Below, piece by piece: positions 26,200-34,816 of a stretch of DNA of 58,129 bases. Origin of the DNA: an uncultured Phascolarctobacterium sp. (GTDB lineage: Bacteria; Bacillota; Negativicutes; Acidaminococcales; Acidaminococcaceae); the NCBI GenBank assembly GCA_949285135.1, contig CASDXO010000001.1:134698-192826 (forward strand), read 5' to 3'. Below the pieces are notes generated by a model. The model searched no databases. It was not told where the DNA came from and saw nothing but the letters and a program-made list of their open reading frames with translations. The number at the start of each line of letters is the position of its first letter. The first letter of the stretch is position 1. The position numbers and the translations under genes were made by a program.

Positions 26200-27810
26200 A
26201 TGGATAATAATACCGGCAAATATACCAAGGAACAGTTGGATGAACTTATTCAAAAGGGCAAAAATAAAAATGGTGTTCTCACTTATAAAGATATCATGTC
26301 TTTTATGCAGGGCGTAGAAACCGTAAGTCCTGAAGATGTGGAGCATTTATATGAAATCATCACCAGAAAAGGTCTGGAGATAGTGGACGATAACAATTCT
26401 GATGATGATGACGCTATCCTGCCGGTGGTGGATAATGACGATGACAACGAGGAAATAAACGAAGCAGAACTGGCTAATCTTTCAGTGCCGGAGGGTATCA
26501 GCATCGATGACCCTGTGCGTATGTATCTGAAAGAGATTGGCCGTGTACCGCTGCTGGTTGGTGAAGATGAAATAAAACTTGCCAAACGTATGGATAAAGG
26601 CAGACAGGCTGAACGTCTGATACGCGGCAGAAAAGTGGAACTGGACGTACCGGTATTTACTGATGAAGATACCACTAAAGTCCTGCTGGACAGAATCAGC
26701 GAAGCTCTGGCCAATGAGTGCAGGATTACTGATCTGCGTTCCGTGTTCAGAGTGCTGGATATGATTGCTGCGCGCCATAAAGAAGGCAATCCGTACACTG
26801 TAGAGGATTATCAGGATCTTATTTTTGAATTTACCAGAGATGAGCGCCTGCATCTGCAGCGGCTGATGGCTGAACAGCGTTGCTTTATCCCCGAATGTGA
26901 CAAACTTGTTATTGATAAGCCTACCAGCGATACGGAAGCTCACGAGCTGTACCAGATAAACGCTCTCCTTGGAGAAGTCAGAGAGAGATTTACGGACGGC
27001 CGTGAAAAGGATGTGGCACTGTCAGAAGAATATGTTAATCTTGACGAACAGTACAGAAAACTGCTGAAAGCGGTGCAGCGTCAGGGTGAAAATGCCAAAA
27101 AATGTCTGTCCGAAGCTAATTTGCGTCTGGTAGTAAGTATTGCCAAGCGTTATGTTGGACGCGGTATGCTGTTCCTTGACCTGATTCAGGAAGGTAATCT
27201 GGGTCTGATTAAGGCAGTAGAAAAATTCGACTATAATAAGGGCTTTAAGTTCAGTACATACGCTACTTGGTGGATTCGTCAGGCCATTACCCGTGCTATT
27301 GCCGATCAGGCAAGAACCATCAGGATACCGGTACATATGGTTGAAACCATTAACAAGCTGATCAGGGTATCCCGTCAGCTCCTGCAGGAGCTGGGCAGAG
27401 AACCGCAGCCGGAAGAAATTGCCAAGGAAATGGATACTACCGTAGAGCGAGTGCGTGAGATTATGAAGATTGCGCAGGAGCCTGTTTCTCTGGAAACTCC
27501 TATTGGCGAAGAAGAAGATTCTCATCTTGGAGACTTCATTGAAGACCATGACGCACCGGCACCGGCAGATGCAGCTTCCTTTACTTTGCTGCGTGAACAG
27601 CTGGAAGAAGTACTGGAAACGCTGACTCTGCGTGAAAAGAAAGTGCTTGAGCTCCGTTTCGGTCTTGAAGATGGGCGTTCCCGTACGCTGGAAGAAGTGG
27701 GGCAGCATTTTGGCGTCACTCGTGAGCGTATTCGTCAGATTGAAGCCAAAGCACTGCGTAAGCTGCGTCATCCGAGCCGCAGTAAACGTCTTAAGGATTT
27801 CCTGGAATAA
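26200..27810 (+). CDS. rpoD: Primary RNA polymerase sigma factor (sigma-70/SigA), with a large insert
   Basis: 536 residues. Region 1.1 is at about 10-55, an acidic stretch at 62-90, and region 1.2 at about 102-135 ([17 protein letters not shown]). Region 2 starts near 304 ([31 protein letters not shown]), with the -10 recognition segment [16 protein letters not shown]. Regions 3 and 4 end with [20 protein letters not shown]. Between 1.2 and 2 lies an insert of about 165 residues, absent from the roughly 370-residue Bacillus SigA and placed like the non-conserved region of proteobacterial sigma-70. GGAAGGAGGGG 5 nt before the ATG at 26200 is decisive; upstream in-frame ATGs from 26125 lie inside dnaG. 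Confidence 0.96.
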   Translation: MDNNTGKYTKEQLDELIQKGKNKNGVLTYKDIMSFMQGVETVSPEDVEHLYEIITRKGLEIVDDNNSDDDDAILPVVDNDDDNEEINEAELANLSVPEGISIDDPVRMYLKEIGRVPLLVGEDEIKLAKRMDKGRQAERLIRGRKVELDVPVFTDEDTTKVLLDRISEALANECRITDLRSVFRVLDMIAARHKEGNPYTVEDYQDLIFEFTRDERLHLQRLMAEQRCFIPECDKLVIDKPTSDTEAHELYQINALLGEVRERFTDGREKDVALSEEYVNLDEQYRKLLKAVQRQGENAKKCLSEANLRLVVSIAKRYVGRGMLFLDLIQEGNLGLIKAVEKFDYNKGFKFSTYATWWIRQAITRAIADQARTIRIPVHMVETINKLIRVSRQLLQELGREPQPEEIAKEMDTTVERVREIMKIAQEPVSLETPIGEEEDSHLGDFIEDHDAPAPADAASFTLLREQLEEVLETLTLREKKVLELRFGLEDGRSRTLEEVGQHFGVTRERIRQIEAKALRKLRHPSRSKRLKDFLE

Positions 27811-27813
27811 TTG

Positions 27814-27842
27814 TTGACATAAGAATAAAAGTCAGATATAAT
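27814..27842 (+). promoter_or_regulatory. Consensus promoter for the tRNA pair
   Basis: A perfect TTGACA (27814-27819), 17-nt spacer and perfect TATAAT (27837-27842), ending 24 nt before the first tRNA. Confidence 0.93.
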
Positions 27843-27866
27843 ATATTTCGTTAGTTATGTGTGTAT

Positions 27867-27941
27867 GGGCCTATAGCTCAGTGGTAGAGCCACCGGCTCA
27901 TAACCGGTTGGTCGTAGGTTCGAACCCTACTGGGCCCACCA
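27867..27941 (+). tRNA. tRNA with CAT anticodon (elongator Met or Ile2)
   Basis: 75 nt including encoded CCA. The acceptor GGGCCTA pairs with TGGGCCC, the D-loop is GCTCAGTGGTAGAGC, the anticodon loop CTCATAA (CAT at 27899-27901) and the T-arm GTAGG/CCTAC. It lacks the GGG/CCC anticodon stem of initiator tRNA. The CTCATAA loop and variable region are also compatible with a tRNA-Ile whose wobble C is converted to lysidine. Confidence 0.93.
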
Positions 27942-27958
27942 ATACATATAATCTGATT

Positions 27959-28034
27959 GGGGGCGTAGCTCAGCTGGGAGAGCACCTGCCTTGCAAGCAG
28001 GGGGTCAGGAGTTCGATTCTCCTCGTCTCCACCA
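27959..28034 (+). tRNA. tRNA-Ala (TGC anticodon)
   Basis: 76 nt with encoded CCA. The acceptor GGGGGCG pairs with CGTCTCC (two G-U pairs), the anticodon TGC is at 27992-27994, and the T-arm is AGGAG/CTCCT. It follows the CAT tRNA by 17 nt and shares its promoter. Confidence 0.96.
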
Positions 28035-28045
28035 AATAAAAAAGT

Positions 28046-28078
28046 AAAGCGCAGACATTTGTCTGCGCTTTTTCTTTT
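28046..28078 (+). terminator. Terminator after the tRNA pair
   Basis: An 11-bp stem AAAGCGCAGAC (28046-28056) with 28061-28071, ATTT loop and T-rich tail. Confidence 0.93.
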
Positions 28079-28401
28079 GTCTGCATAGTTTATACAAACT
28101 GATTATATTTTTACATCTGCGAGGCTGTTTTATCTGATGCCTGCGGAAGCGTTAGCACCGGTAAAATATGTTCTGGTGGTAAAATATAATCATATAGCAT
28201 ATGCTAAATATAAATGTATATTTATATAAGATATGCTTATTTTTACGAAGTTTCGGTAAAAATATGAAAAGAGACAAAGAAAAAATACATGTATACAATT
28301 TGCAGTTGTATTGAGTTATATTCTTTATTATGTTACAATAAGACCCGTGAGTTACTAAATATGCAGTTCATGTAAATTTTATTAGTTGTGGGGGCGTTAA
28401 A
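28079..28401 (+). promoter_or_regulatory. AT-rich leader with promoter of the first AGCS symporter
   Basis: This 323-nt stretch holds no gene I can support. A good promoter, TTGAGT (28311-28316), 17-nt spacer, TACAAT (28334-28339), lies about 60 nt before the symporter start. Further up are a direct repeat GGTAAAATAT (28160-28169 and 28178-28187) and the palindrome TAGCATATGCTA (28195-28206), possible regulator sites. No riboswitch-like conserved core was recognised here, unlike in front of the second symporter. Confidence 0.6.
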
Positions 28402-29790
28402 ATGTTGGAATTCTTGACTATGGTAGACACCTTTGTATGGGGTCCGCCGCTGATGATTTTGCTTATTGGTACGGGTGTGCTGCTTACCATCCGTCTGGGG
28501 CTTTTGCAGGTGATGAAGCTGCCGAAAGCACTGGCGTTGATTTTTACCGCTCGTAATGCCGGCAGCGGTGATATCAACAGTTTTCAGGCTTTATGTACGG
28601 CACTGGCTGCAACTGTAGGCACCGGTAACATTGTAGGTGTTGCGACGGCAATCAAAGCCGGCGGCCCGGGTGCCCTGTTCTGGATGTGGCTGGCAGCGTT
28701 CTTCGGCATGGCTACCAAATATGCAGAAGGTGTTCTGGCAGTTAAGTACCGCACTCTTGATGAAAACGGCAATGCCTCCGGCGGGCCGATGTATTATATT
28801 GAGCAGGGCCTTGGTAAATCTTTTAAACCGCTGGCTGTACTGTTCTCCGTTTTTGGTATTATGACAGCCTGCCTGGGTTCCGGTACCTTTACTCAGGTTA
28901 ATGCTATTACTTCCATTACTGAAGTTTCTCTGGGTATTCCTGTTGCTTATACAGCAGCTGTGCTGACGATACTGGTAGCTGTGGTAACCATTGGCGGTCT
29001 GCAGTCCATTGCCAAGGTTGCCAGTAAGATAGTGCCTTTTATGGCAGTGCTTTACGTTATTACTACAGTTTCCGTGCTGGCATATTATTCTGATAAGGTT
29101 GCAGATGCTTTCATGCTCGTTATCCACAGCGCCTTTAATCCTACTGCTGCCATGGGCGGCTTCCTGGGTGCAACGGTAATGGTGGCTATGCGTAACGGCG
29201 TTGCCCGCGGCATCTTCTCCAACGAAGCAGGTCTTGGCAGTGCACCCATCGTTGCCGCTGCTGCAAAAACCAAATGGCCTGCTGAGCAGGGACTGGTATC
29301 CATGACCGGTACTTTCATTGACACTATCATTATCTGCTCTCTTACTGGTCTGACTCTTATCGTCAGCGGTGTATGGTGCGGTGATGTCAACGGTGCTGCC
29401 ATGACAGAAGCGGCATTCTCTTCTGCGTTCCCGTATGCGGCTAAATATCTGCTGACTGCCGGTCTGGTGCTGTTTGCTTTCACTACCATTATCGGCTGGA
29501 ATTACTACGGTGAACGCTGCGTAGAATATCTGTTCGGCGTTAAGGGCATTAAACCGTATCGTTATGTATTCATTGGTTTGGTTGCTATCGGTGCTTTCCT
29601 GAAACTGGAAATGATCTGGGTACTGGCTGATATTGTAAACGGTTTAATGGCGGTGCCTAACCTGATTGCGCTGATTGGCCTCAGCGGCGTGGTAGTTGCT
29701 GAAACCAAAGCATATTTCGTATACTGGGAAAAAGTTCACAGCAGAAAGAAACAGATTGGACAATTTACTGAAGCTGTGCAGAAACAATAA
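28402..29790 (+). CDS. AGCS-family alanine/glycine:sodium symporter, copy 1
   Basis: 462 residues with about eleven spans. Family blocks are ALAATVGTGNIVGVATAIKAGGPGALFWMW, SGGPMYYIEQGL, RNGVARGIFSNEAGLGSAPIVAA and GWNYYGERCVEYLFG. It takes up alanine or glycine with Na+ at the inner membrane. GGGGGCG 6 nt before the ATG is a plausible ribosome site. It is closely similar to the gene at 30150, so the pair arose by tandem duplication, but only the second copy has a glycine riboswitch. This copy may prefer alanine or serve under other conditions. Confidence 0.95.
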   Translation: MLEFLTMVDTFVWGPPLMILLIGTGVLLTIRLGLLQVMKLPKALALIFTARNAGSGDINSFQALCTALAATVGTGNIVGVATAIKAGGPGALFWMWLAAFFGMATKYAEGVLAVKYRTLDENGNASGGPMYYIEQGLGKSFKPLAVLFSVFGIMTACLGSGTFTQVNAITSITEVSLGIPVAYTAAVLTILVAVVTIGGLQSIAKVASKIVPFMAVLYVITTVSVLAYYSDKVADAFMLVIHSAFNPTAAMGGFLGATVMVAMRNGVARGIFSNEAGLGSAPIVAAAAKTKWPAEQGLVSMTGTFIDTIIICSLTGLTLIVSGVWCGDVNGAAMTEAAFSSAFPYAAKYLLTAGLVLFAFTTIIGWNYYGERCVEYLFGVKGIKPYRYVFIGLVAIGAFLKLEMIWVLADIVNGLMAVPNLIALIGLSGVVVAETKAYFVYWEKVHSRKKQIGQFTEAVQKQ

Positions 29791-29817
29791 AGAAAAAGAA
29801 AAAAATATAAAAAATGC

Positions 29818-29845
29818 TTGCATATTAGAAATTGTGTGCTATAAT
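29818..29845 (+). promoter_or_regulatory. Promoter of the glycine-riboswitch transcript
   Basis: TTGCAT (29818-29823), 16-nt spacer, consensus TATAAT (29840-29845), about 35 nt before the first aptamer. Confidence 0.75.
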
Positions 29846-29882
29846 AACAAACATAAGTAAATATTGAGTGGATGATGTATAT

Positions 29883-30033
29883 GGGAGAAGGTTTTTACCT
29901 ACCGAAGGAGCAAAACTCTCAGGTGCCTGTACAGGCGGAACCGTATATGGACACAACTCTGGAGAGTCCCTTAAATGGGCGCCGAAGGTGCACGGATGGC
30001 AACATCCTTATCTCTCAGGCCAGTGGACAGAGA
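29883..30033 (+). ncRNA. Tandem glycine riboswitch
   Basis: Two glycine aptamer cores in series. The first has ACCGAAGGAGCAA, then ACTCTCAGG and ACTCTGGAGAG. The second has GCCGAAGGTGCA, then TCTCTCAGG and GGACAGAG. The paired arrangement with a short linker is the classic glycine riboswitch. It stands before a second AGCS symporter and is followed by a terminator at 30083, so ligand binding probably decides readthrough. A short open frame crosses the element but is not a gene. Confidence 0.93.
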
Positions 30034-30082
30034 AAAGTTACGTTATGACTGCTTTATTACGTCATATCTTCATTGACCTCAG

Positions 30083-30115
30083 ACCAGAGTATTATTTTAT
30101 ACTCTGGTTTTTTAT
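30083..30115 (+). terminator. Terminator of the glycine riboswitch expression platform
   Basis: A 10-bp stem ACCAGAGTAT (30083-30092) with 30099-30108, a 6-nt loop and a T run. It lies between the aptamers and the symporter gene. Confidence 0.88.
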
Positions 30116-30149
30116 TTACTTAAAATAATGATGGAGAGGGAGTTAGAAA

Positions 30150-31493
30150 ATGTTAGACTTGCTGAATGAAATTGATAGTTTTGTATGGGGACCGCCGCTT
30201 CTGGCGCTGCTGGTAGGTACAGGCATCTGGCTGACCATCAGACTGAATCTGCTGCAGGTATTAAAACTTGGTGATGCGCTGAAGCTGATTTTCAGTGCCA
30301 AAAATGACGGCAGCGGCGACGTAAACAGCTTTAAAGCTTTGTGTACAGCCTTGGCTGCTACTGTTGGTACCGGTAATATCGTAGGTGTTGCTACTGCAGT
30401 TAAGGCTGGCGGCCCGGGTGCAATCTTCTGGATGTGGATTGCAGCTTTCTTCGGTATGGCTACCAAATATGCAGAATGTCTGCTGGCAGTAAAATACCGT
30501 ACTGTAGATGCTAACGGTGCAATTTCTGGCGGCCCGATGTATTATATCGAAAACGGTCTGGGCAAAAAATATAAACCGTTGGCTGTGCTGTTTGCTGTAT
30601 TTGGTATTCTCTGTGCTTACTTTGGTATCGGTACTTTTGCTCAGGTAAATTCTATTGTGGAAATTACCAGAATTTCTGCAGGTATTCCTGTAGTTTATAC
30701 TGGTATTGCTCTGACGGTGCTGGTAGCTGTTGTAACTATCGGCGGGCTGAAATCTATCGCACATGTTGCCAGCAAGGTTGTACCGCTGATGGCGCTGTTA
30801 TATTTTGTAACTACAATCGGTATCCTTATTACTTTTGCTGACAAGGTTCCCGCAGCTGTTGCCATGATTATTGAATCTGCCTTTAATCCCACTGCTGCCA
30901 GCGGTGGTTTTCTGGGAGCTACTGTCATGATGGCTATGCGTAACGGTGTTGCCCGCGGCGTATTCTCCAATGAATCCGGTCTCGGCAGTGCGCCTATCGT
31001 TGCCGCTGCTGCCAAAACCAAATGGCCTGCTGAGCAGGGCTTGGTATCCATGACTGGTACTTTTATTGATACTATCATTATCTGCACCTTGACCGGTTTG
31101 ACTCTGGTTGTTACCGGCGTATGGCAGGGTGACCTGAACGGTGCAGCTATGACTGAGCAGGCTTTTGTAATGGGCTTCCCGACTTTCGGCAGTCTGCTTT
31201 TGATGGTTGGTCTGGTACTGTTTGCCTTTACCACGATTCTGGGCTGGAACTATTACGGTGAACGCTGCGTTGAATATTTAATGGGCGTTAAAGCTATTCT
31301 GCCGTACCGTTTGATTTTCATTGGCCTGATTGCCTGCGGCCCGTTCCTGAAGCTGGAAGAAATCTGGGTGCTGGCGGATATTGTTAACGGCCTGATGGCT
31401 ATACCTAACCTGATAGCGCTGTTGGCGCTGACCGGTGTGGTTGTGGCAGAAACCAAAAAATATCAGCAGCATCTGCAAGAACAGAAAAAATAA
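30150..31493 (+). CDS. AGCS-family glycine/alanine:sodium symporter, copy 2 (riboswitch controlled)
   Basis: 447 residues with the same spans and blocks as copy 1 (TVGTGNIVGVATAVKAGGPG, SGGPMYYIENGL, SNESGLGSAPIVAA, GWNYYGERCVEYLMG). The upstream tandem glycine riboswitch indicates glycine as a physiological substrate or signal. GAGAGGGAG before the ATG supports the start. A strong terminator follows, so it is a single-gene transcript. Confidence 0.95.
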   Translation: MLDLLNEIDSFVWGPPLLALLVGTGIWLTIRLNLLQVLKLGDALKLIFSAKNDGSGDVNSFKALCTALAATVGTGNIVGVATAVKAGGPGAIFWMWIAAFFGMATKYAECLLAVKYRTVDANGAISGGPMYYIENGLGKKYKPLAVLFAVFGILCAYFGIGTFAQVNSIVEITRISAGIPVVYTGIALTVLVAVVTIGGLKSIAHVASKVVPLMALLYFVTTIGILITFADKVPAAVAMIIESAFNPTAASGGFLGATVMMAMRNGVARGVFSNESGLGSAPIVAAAAKTKWPAEQGLVSMTGTFIDTIIICTLTGLTLVVTGVWQGDLNGAAMTEQAFVMGFPTFGSLLLMVGLVLFAFTTILGWNYYGERCVEYLMGVKAILPYRLIFIGLIACGPFLKLEEIWVLADIVNGLMAIPNLIALLALTGVVVAETKKYQQHLQEQKK

Positions 31494-31501
31494 CTACCTG
31501 C

Positions 31502-31545
31502 ACAGCAGTACTGTCTTACAATGGAAGGCAGTACTGCTGTTTTTC
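31502..31545 (+). terminator. Terminator after the second AGCS symporter
   Basis: A long hairpin, ACAGCAGTACTG pairing with CAGTACTGCTGT plus further pairs inward, followed by TTTTTCT. Confidence 0.92.
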
Positions 31546-31615
31546 TGTGTGCATAAACAGAAAAAATCTGATATTATAATAGAAGTCAATATTTACGGAT
31601 TAAAGGGGAGAGGAT

Positions 31616-32920
31616 ATGTTTCAACATTTATTGGAATATGAAGCTGAAAAAAGTTTTGCGGCGCTGCTGCCCATAGGGGTGTTTATCGTTCTGTTTGTCG
31701 GCAGCGGTCTGGTAACAGGTGATTTTTATCTGATGCCGACGACCCTGGCATTTCTGATTGCGCTGCTGGTAGCACTGCTGCAGAACAGGCGCTTTACTTT
31801 TGAACAGAAGCTGTATGTGGCTTCCAGCGGTGCCGGCGACAGTAATATTATCACCATGTGTCTCATCTACCTCCTGGCAGGTATTTTTTCCGCAGTGGTA
31901 ACGGCGGCAGGCGGTGTTACCAGTACCGTGAATCTGGCTTTGTCATTTATACCGGCGTATCTGGCGGTAATGGGATTGTTTGTCATGGGCTGTTTTATTT
32001 CTATTTCCATGGGTACATCCATGGGAACGATTGCAGCGCTGGCGCCTATTGCTATTGACATCAGCGGCAAGACGGGTTATGAAATGCCTTTATGCATTGG
32101 CGCAGTTGTGTGCGGTGCCATGTTCGGCGATAATCTTTCCATGATTTCCGATACTACGATTGCGGCTGTAAGGACACAGGGCTGTGCCATGAAGGATAAA
32201 TTTCTGGCTAATATAAGGATTGTTATGCCTGCTGCTGTGCTTACAGCAATTATCTTCCTTGTTATTGCCAGCGGCAGTGATTATAAACAAAGTACGGATA
32301 TGGACTATGACTTTATCCAGGTAATACCTTACCTACTTATCCTGATTGGTGCATTAGCCGGAGTAAATGTTTTTACCCTGCTTATCGGCGGGTCTGTGAT
32401 CTCTGTTGCAGCAGGTTTATATACCGGTTCGTTGGCGGCAGACAAGATTCTTGCTACTGTCGGTGCCGGTTTGTCTTCCATGTATGAAATTACGATCATT
32501 GCTATTCTGGCATCCTGCATAAGTGCCCTGGTGAGGATGAATGGCGGCTTTTCCTGGATACTCCACTATGTACAGAGCAGTGTTTCCGGTTTTCGTGGTG
32601 CGCAGCTGGGTATAGGGATTCTGGTGCTGCTGATGGATATTGCTACAGCCAACAATACTATTGCCATCGTTCTGGCAGGGCCGCTGGCACACAGAATTGC
32701 TTCTGCCTATAATATTTCACCTAAACGCAGCGCTTCGCTGCTGGATATCTTTGCTTCCGTAGGACAGGGTTTGCTGCCTTACGGAGCGCAGCTTCTGTCG
32801 GCAGCGGCGCTTACGGGGCTTACACCGCTGGCTATTATTCCTTATCTGTTTTATCCGCTGTTAATGTGTGTGAGCGTTATTATCTTTATCTTTTTCAGCA
32901 AAGAAGAACATACAGCATAA
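31616..32920 (+). CDS. NhaC-family Na+/H+ antiporter
   Basis: 434 residues with about eleven spans. The NhaC-type motif is FGDNLSMISDTTIAAVRTQG, followed by KDKFLANIRIVMPAA, and FISISMGTSMGTIAALAPIA precedes it. It probably exchanges Na+ for H+ (some relatives exchange malate/lactate or amino acids). Next to two sodium-coupled symporters it could restore the sodium gradient. GGGGAGAGGAT before the ATG gives the start. A TATAAT at 31575-31580 may be its -10. Confidence 0.87.
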   Translation: MFQHLLEYEAEKSFAALLPIGVFIVLFVGSGLVTGDFYLMPTTLAFLIALLVALLQNRRFTFEQKLYVASSGAGDSNIITMCLIYLLAGIFSAVVTAAGGVTSTVNLALSFIPAYLAVMGLFVMGCFISISMGTSMGTIAALAPIAIDISGKTGYEMPLCIGAVVCGAMFGDNLSMISDTTIAAVRTQGCAMKDKFLANIRIVMPAAVLTAIIFLVIASGSDYKQSTDMDYDFIQVIPYLLILIGALAGVNVFTLLIGGSVISVAAGLYTGSLAADKILATVGAGLSSMYEITIIAILASCISALVRMNGGFSWILHYVQSSVSGFRGAQLGIGILVLLMDIATANNTIAIVLAGPLAHRIASAYNISPKRSASLLDIFASVGQGLLPYGAQLLSAAALTGLTPLAIIPYLFYPLLMCVSVIIFIFFSKEEHTA

Positions 32921-32954
32921 AAAAGCGGCAGGATTATTCCTGCCGCTTTTTTTT
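32919..32954. terminator. Bidirectional terminator between the antiporter and DUF3298 genes
   Basis: A 13-bp stem AAAAGCGGCAGGA (32921-32933) with 32938-32950, TTAT loop, T run to the right and A run to the left. Confidence 0.93.
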
Positions 32955-32957
32955 ATG

Positions 32958-33779
32958 CTATTTTTTATACATGAACGGAGCAATGGTGTCATAGGGGAAG
33001 AAATATTCTACAAAGCCTGCTGCATACGGAGCAACTTCATAAACCTGGAAATATACTGTTAAACCTTTTTCTGTCAAATAAAATTCTTCATTACCGGTAA
33101 GCCTTACTTTTTGGAAAAAATGAATATCAGAATTCTGACCATCAATAAGGCTGTTCAAAACACTAAGATAGTTTTTATCGGCAAACAAATCGTTTAACTG
33201 AACTGTTTTGCCCGTTGCCCGATCCATGGTCATACTGTAGCGGACAGTCAGGCCATGGGCGCCGCCGCTGTAGGTATAGACTGATTGCAGAAGAGAAAGG
33301 TAATTGCTGTTATTAAGAGTTACATCGTAATCAGCAACCATATCATAGCGATTGGAAAATTCCTGACGGGCTTCTGCCTCACGATTCATACGTTTATGAA
33401 TGAAATCTGAAATAGTTGCTATATTTTTGATTTCCTCAAAGGTGTAACCGTTTTTCAGATAAAAGGGGTTTATCTGGCCGTATTCATCAGTATAATAGGG
33501 GAGATGTGCATACAGGCTTCTGGCAACATTGCTGCTGAAAAAATCCTGTATCTTCTGGAAACTGCTGTCTTTGCTGTATGGCAGGCTGATGTTGACTGTT
33601 GTGCCCTGATAACGGTTGTCTGTAATGGCAACAGGCTGTATTGCTGCTGCGGACACCGTCATGCTGCTTTTTAGTGCTGCTGCAGGAACGGGTTGTGCAC
33701 TTTCAGAAGCCAAACCAGCCTGAGAGAAAATTAGCGCGCAGCTGAGTGCGGCCAGGGTAATAGTTATTTTTTTGGACAT
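32958..33779 (-). CDS. Secreted DUF3298 (RsiV/PdaC-like) domain protein
   Basis: 273 residues. A signal peptide (SKKITITLAALSCALIFSQAGLA) is followed by a low-complexity Ala-rich linker, a DUF4163-like segment (ISLPYSKDSSFQKIQDFFSS) and a C-terminal DUF3298 domain (TYSGGAHGLTVRYSMTMDRATGK, LNDLFADKNYLSVLN, FYLTEKGLTVYFQVYEVAPYA). This pair occurs in RsiV and PdaC, where it binds lysozyme or peptidoglycan. No membrane anchor or enzyme domain is visible, so it is probably a free periplasmic protein. A GCAGGTG lies 7 nt before the ATG. Confidence 0.8.
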   Translation of the reverse strand: MSKKITITLAALSCALIFSQAGLASESAQPVPAAALKSSMTVSAAAIQPVAITDNRYQGTTVNISLPYSKDSSFQKIQDFFSSNVARSLYAHLPYYTDEYGQINPFYLKNGYTFEEIKNIATISDFIHKRMNREAEARQEFSNRYDMVADYDVTLNNSNYLSLLQSVYTYSGGAHGLTVRYSMTMDRATGKTVQLNDLFADKNYLSVLNSLIDGQNSDIHFFQKVRLTGNEEFYLTEKGLTVYFQVYEVAPYAAGFVEYFFPYDTIAPFMYKK

Positions 33780-33959
33780 AAGCTACACCTGCTTTCAAAA
33801 ATGGTTTTTAACGTCTGGCATTAAAGATACCTTTTTATTCCACATTTTACTATAAAAACCTGCTATGTTTATTTAATTTACAGAAATTTCAATATTTATT
33901 ATCATATATGTATTTTTATATTTTTAATGTTATAATGGAGAAAAATGCGAGGGGATATT

Positions 33960-34775
33960 ATGTCATTAAAATTTCTGGAAACAGATATTACGACTGTCAA
34001 GGCTGACGCTATAGTTAATGCCGCAGCACCACATCTGTTGGGCGGCGGAGGCGTTGACGGCTGCATTCATGCGGCAGCCGGACCGCAGCTGCTGGAAGAA
34101 TGCCGCACTTTGGGCGGCTGCGCCACGGGCGAAGCCAAAATTACCGGTGCGTACAGGCTGCCCTGCAAATATGTTATTCATGCAGTTGGCCCCATCTGGC
34201 GTGGAGGACAGCATAATGAAAGGCAGCTGCTTGTTTCCTGTTATCAAAATTCACTGAAACTGGCAGTGGAAAAGGGCTGTAAAAGTATAGCTTTTGCCGT
34301 TATATCTTCTGGTGTATACGGTTATCCAAAGCTTGCGGCACTGAATGCAGCCGTAAGGACAATAGAAGGCTTTCTGGCGCAAAAACCTGAACTTGCAGTA
34401 AGCATAATTTTGTTTGATAAGCAAAGCTTTCATATTAACTGTGAAGATTATTTTGCGGTACATGGCTATATTGCAGCTCAGATATATCGCTATAATGATT
34501 ATATAAAGCTGCAAGCTGATAACCGGCAGCTTATAGCTGATATGGCAGGCTTATGGGATGCATACTGTGAGTTGGCCGGAACAGGCAGTAAACAGCAATG
34601 GGATGCTGCATGGATGCAGTATACGGCAGCATTAGCGGATACTGCGGAGGGAAGGCAGAAGCTGGCTGCTGCAGTTCTGACTGTAGAATATTTCCTGCAG
34701 CAGGGTTTTTGCAGCTGGCAGAATATTAATAATGTACTTACGGCAAGTGAGATAAATACTTTACCCATAAAATAA
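33960..34775 (+). CDS. Macro-domain protein with C-terminal extension and altered active site
   Basis: 271 residues. Residues 1-165 are a MacroD/YmdB-type macro domain: [48 protein letters not shown] and [15 protein letters not shown]. Active members remove ADP-ribose or deacetylate O-acetyl-ADP-ribose. The family's VNAAN is VNAAA here: Ala23 stands where YmdB has the catalytic Asn25, while Asp33 (YmdB Asp35) is kept. About 100 residues of unrecognised helical sequence follow. The ATG at 33960 is preceded by GAGGGG, making the in-frame ATG at 33945 unlikely. A TATAAT lies at 33931-33936. It is a monocistronic gene with a strong terminator. Confidence 0.88.
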   Translation: MSLKFLETDITTVKADAIVNAAAPHLLGGGGVDGCIHAAAGPQLLEECRTLGGCATGEAKITGAYRLPCKYVIHAVGPIWRGGQHNERQLLVSCYQNSLKLAVEKGCKSIAFAVISSGVYGYPKLAALNAAVRTIEGFLAQKPELAVSIILFDKQSFHINCEDYFAVHGYIAAQIYRYNDYIKLQADNRQLIADMAGLWDAYCELAGTGSKQQWDAAWMQYTAALADTAEGRQKLAAAVLTVEYFLQQGFCSWQNINNVLTASEINTLPIK

Positions 34776-34782
34776 GGACATA

Positions 34783-34816
34783 AAAAAGGAACCTGAGAAA
34801 TCAGGTTCCTTTTTGC
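34783..34816. terminator. Bidirectional terminator between the macro-domain and Dcu genes
   Basis: A 14-bp stem AAAAAGGAACCTGA (34783-34796) with 34801-34814 and a GAAA loop. The A and T runs serve both strands. Confidence 0.93.

Noticed and set aside
27857..28039. A 60-codon open frame across the tRNA region
   Set aside because: It overlaps both tRNA genes completely.
29868..30128. An 86-codon open frame between the two AGCS symporters
   Set aside because: It crosses the conserved cores of the tandem glycine riboswitch and its terminator; its protein has no recognisable features.
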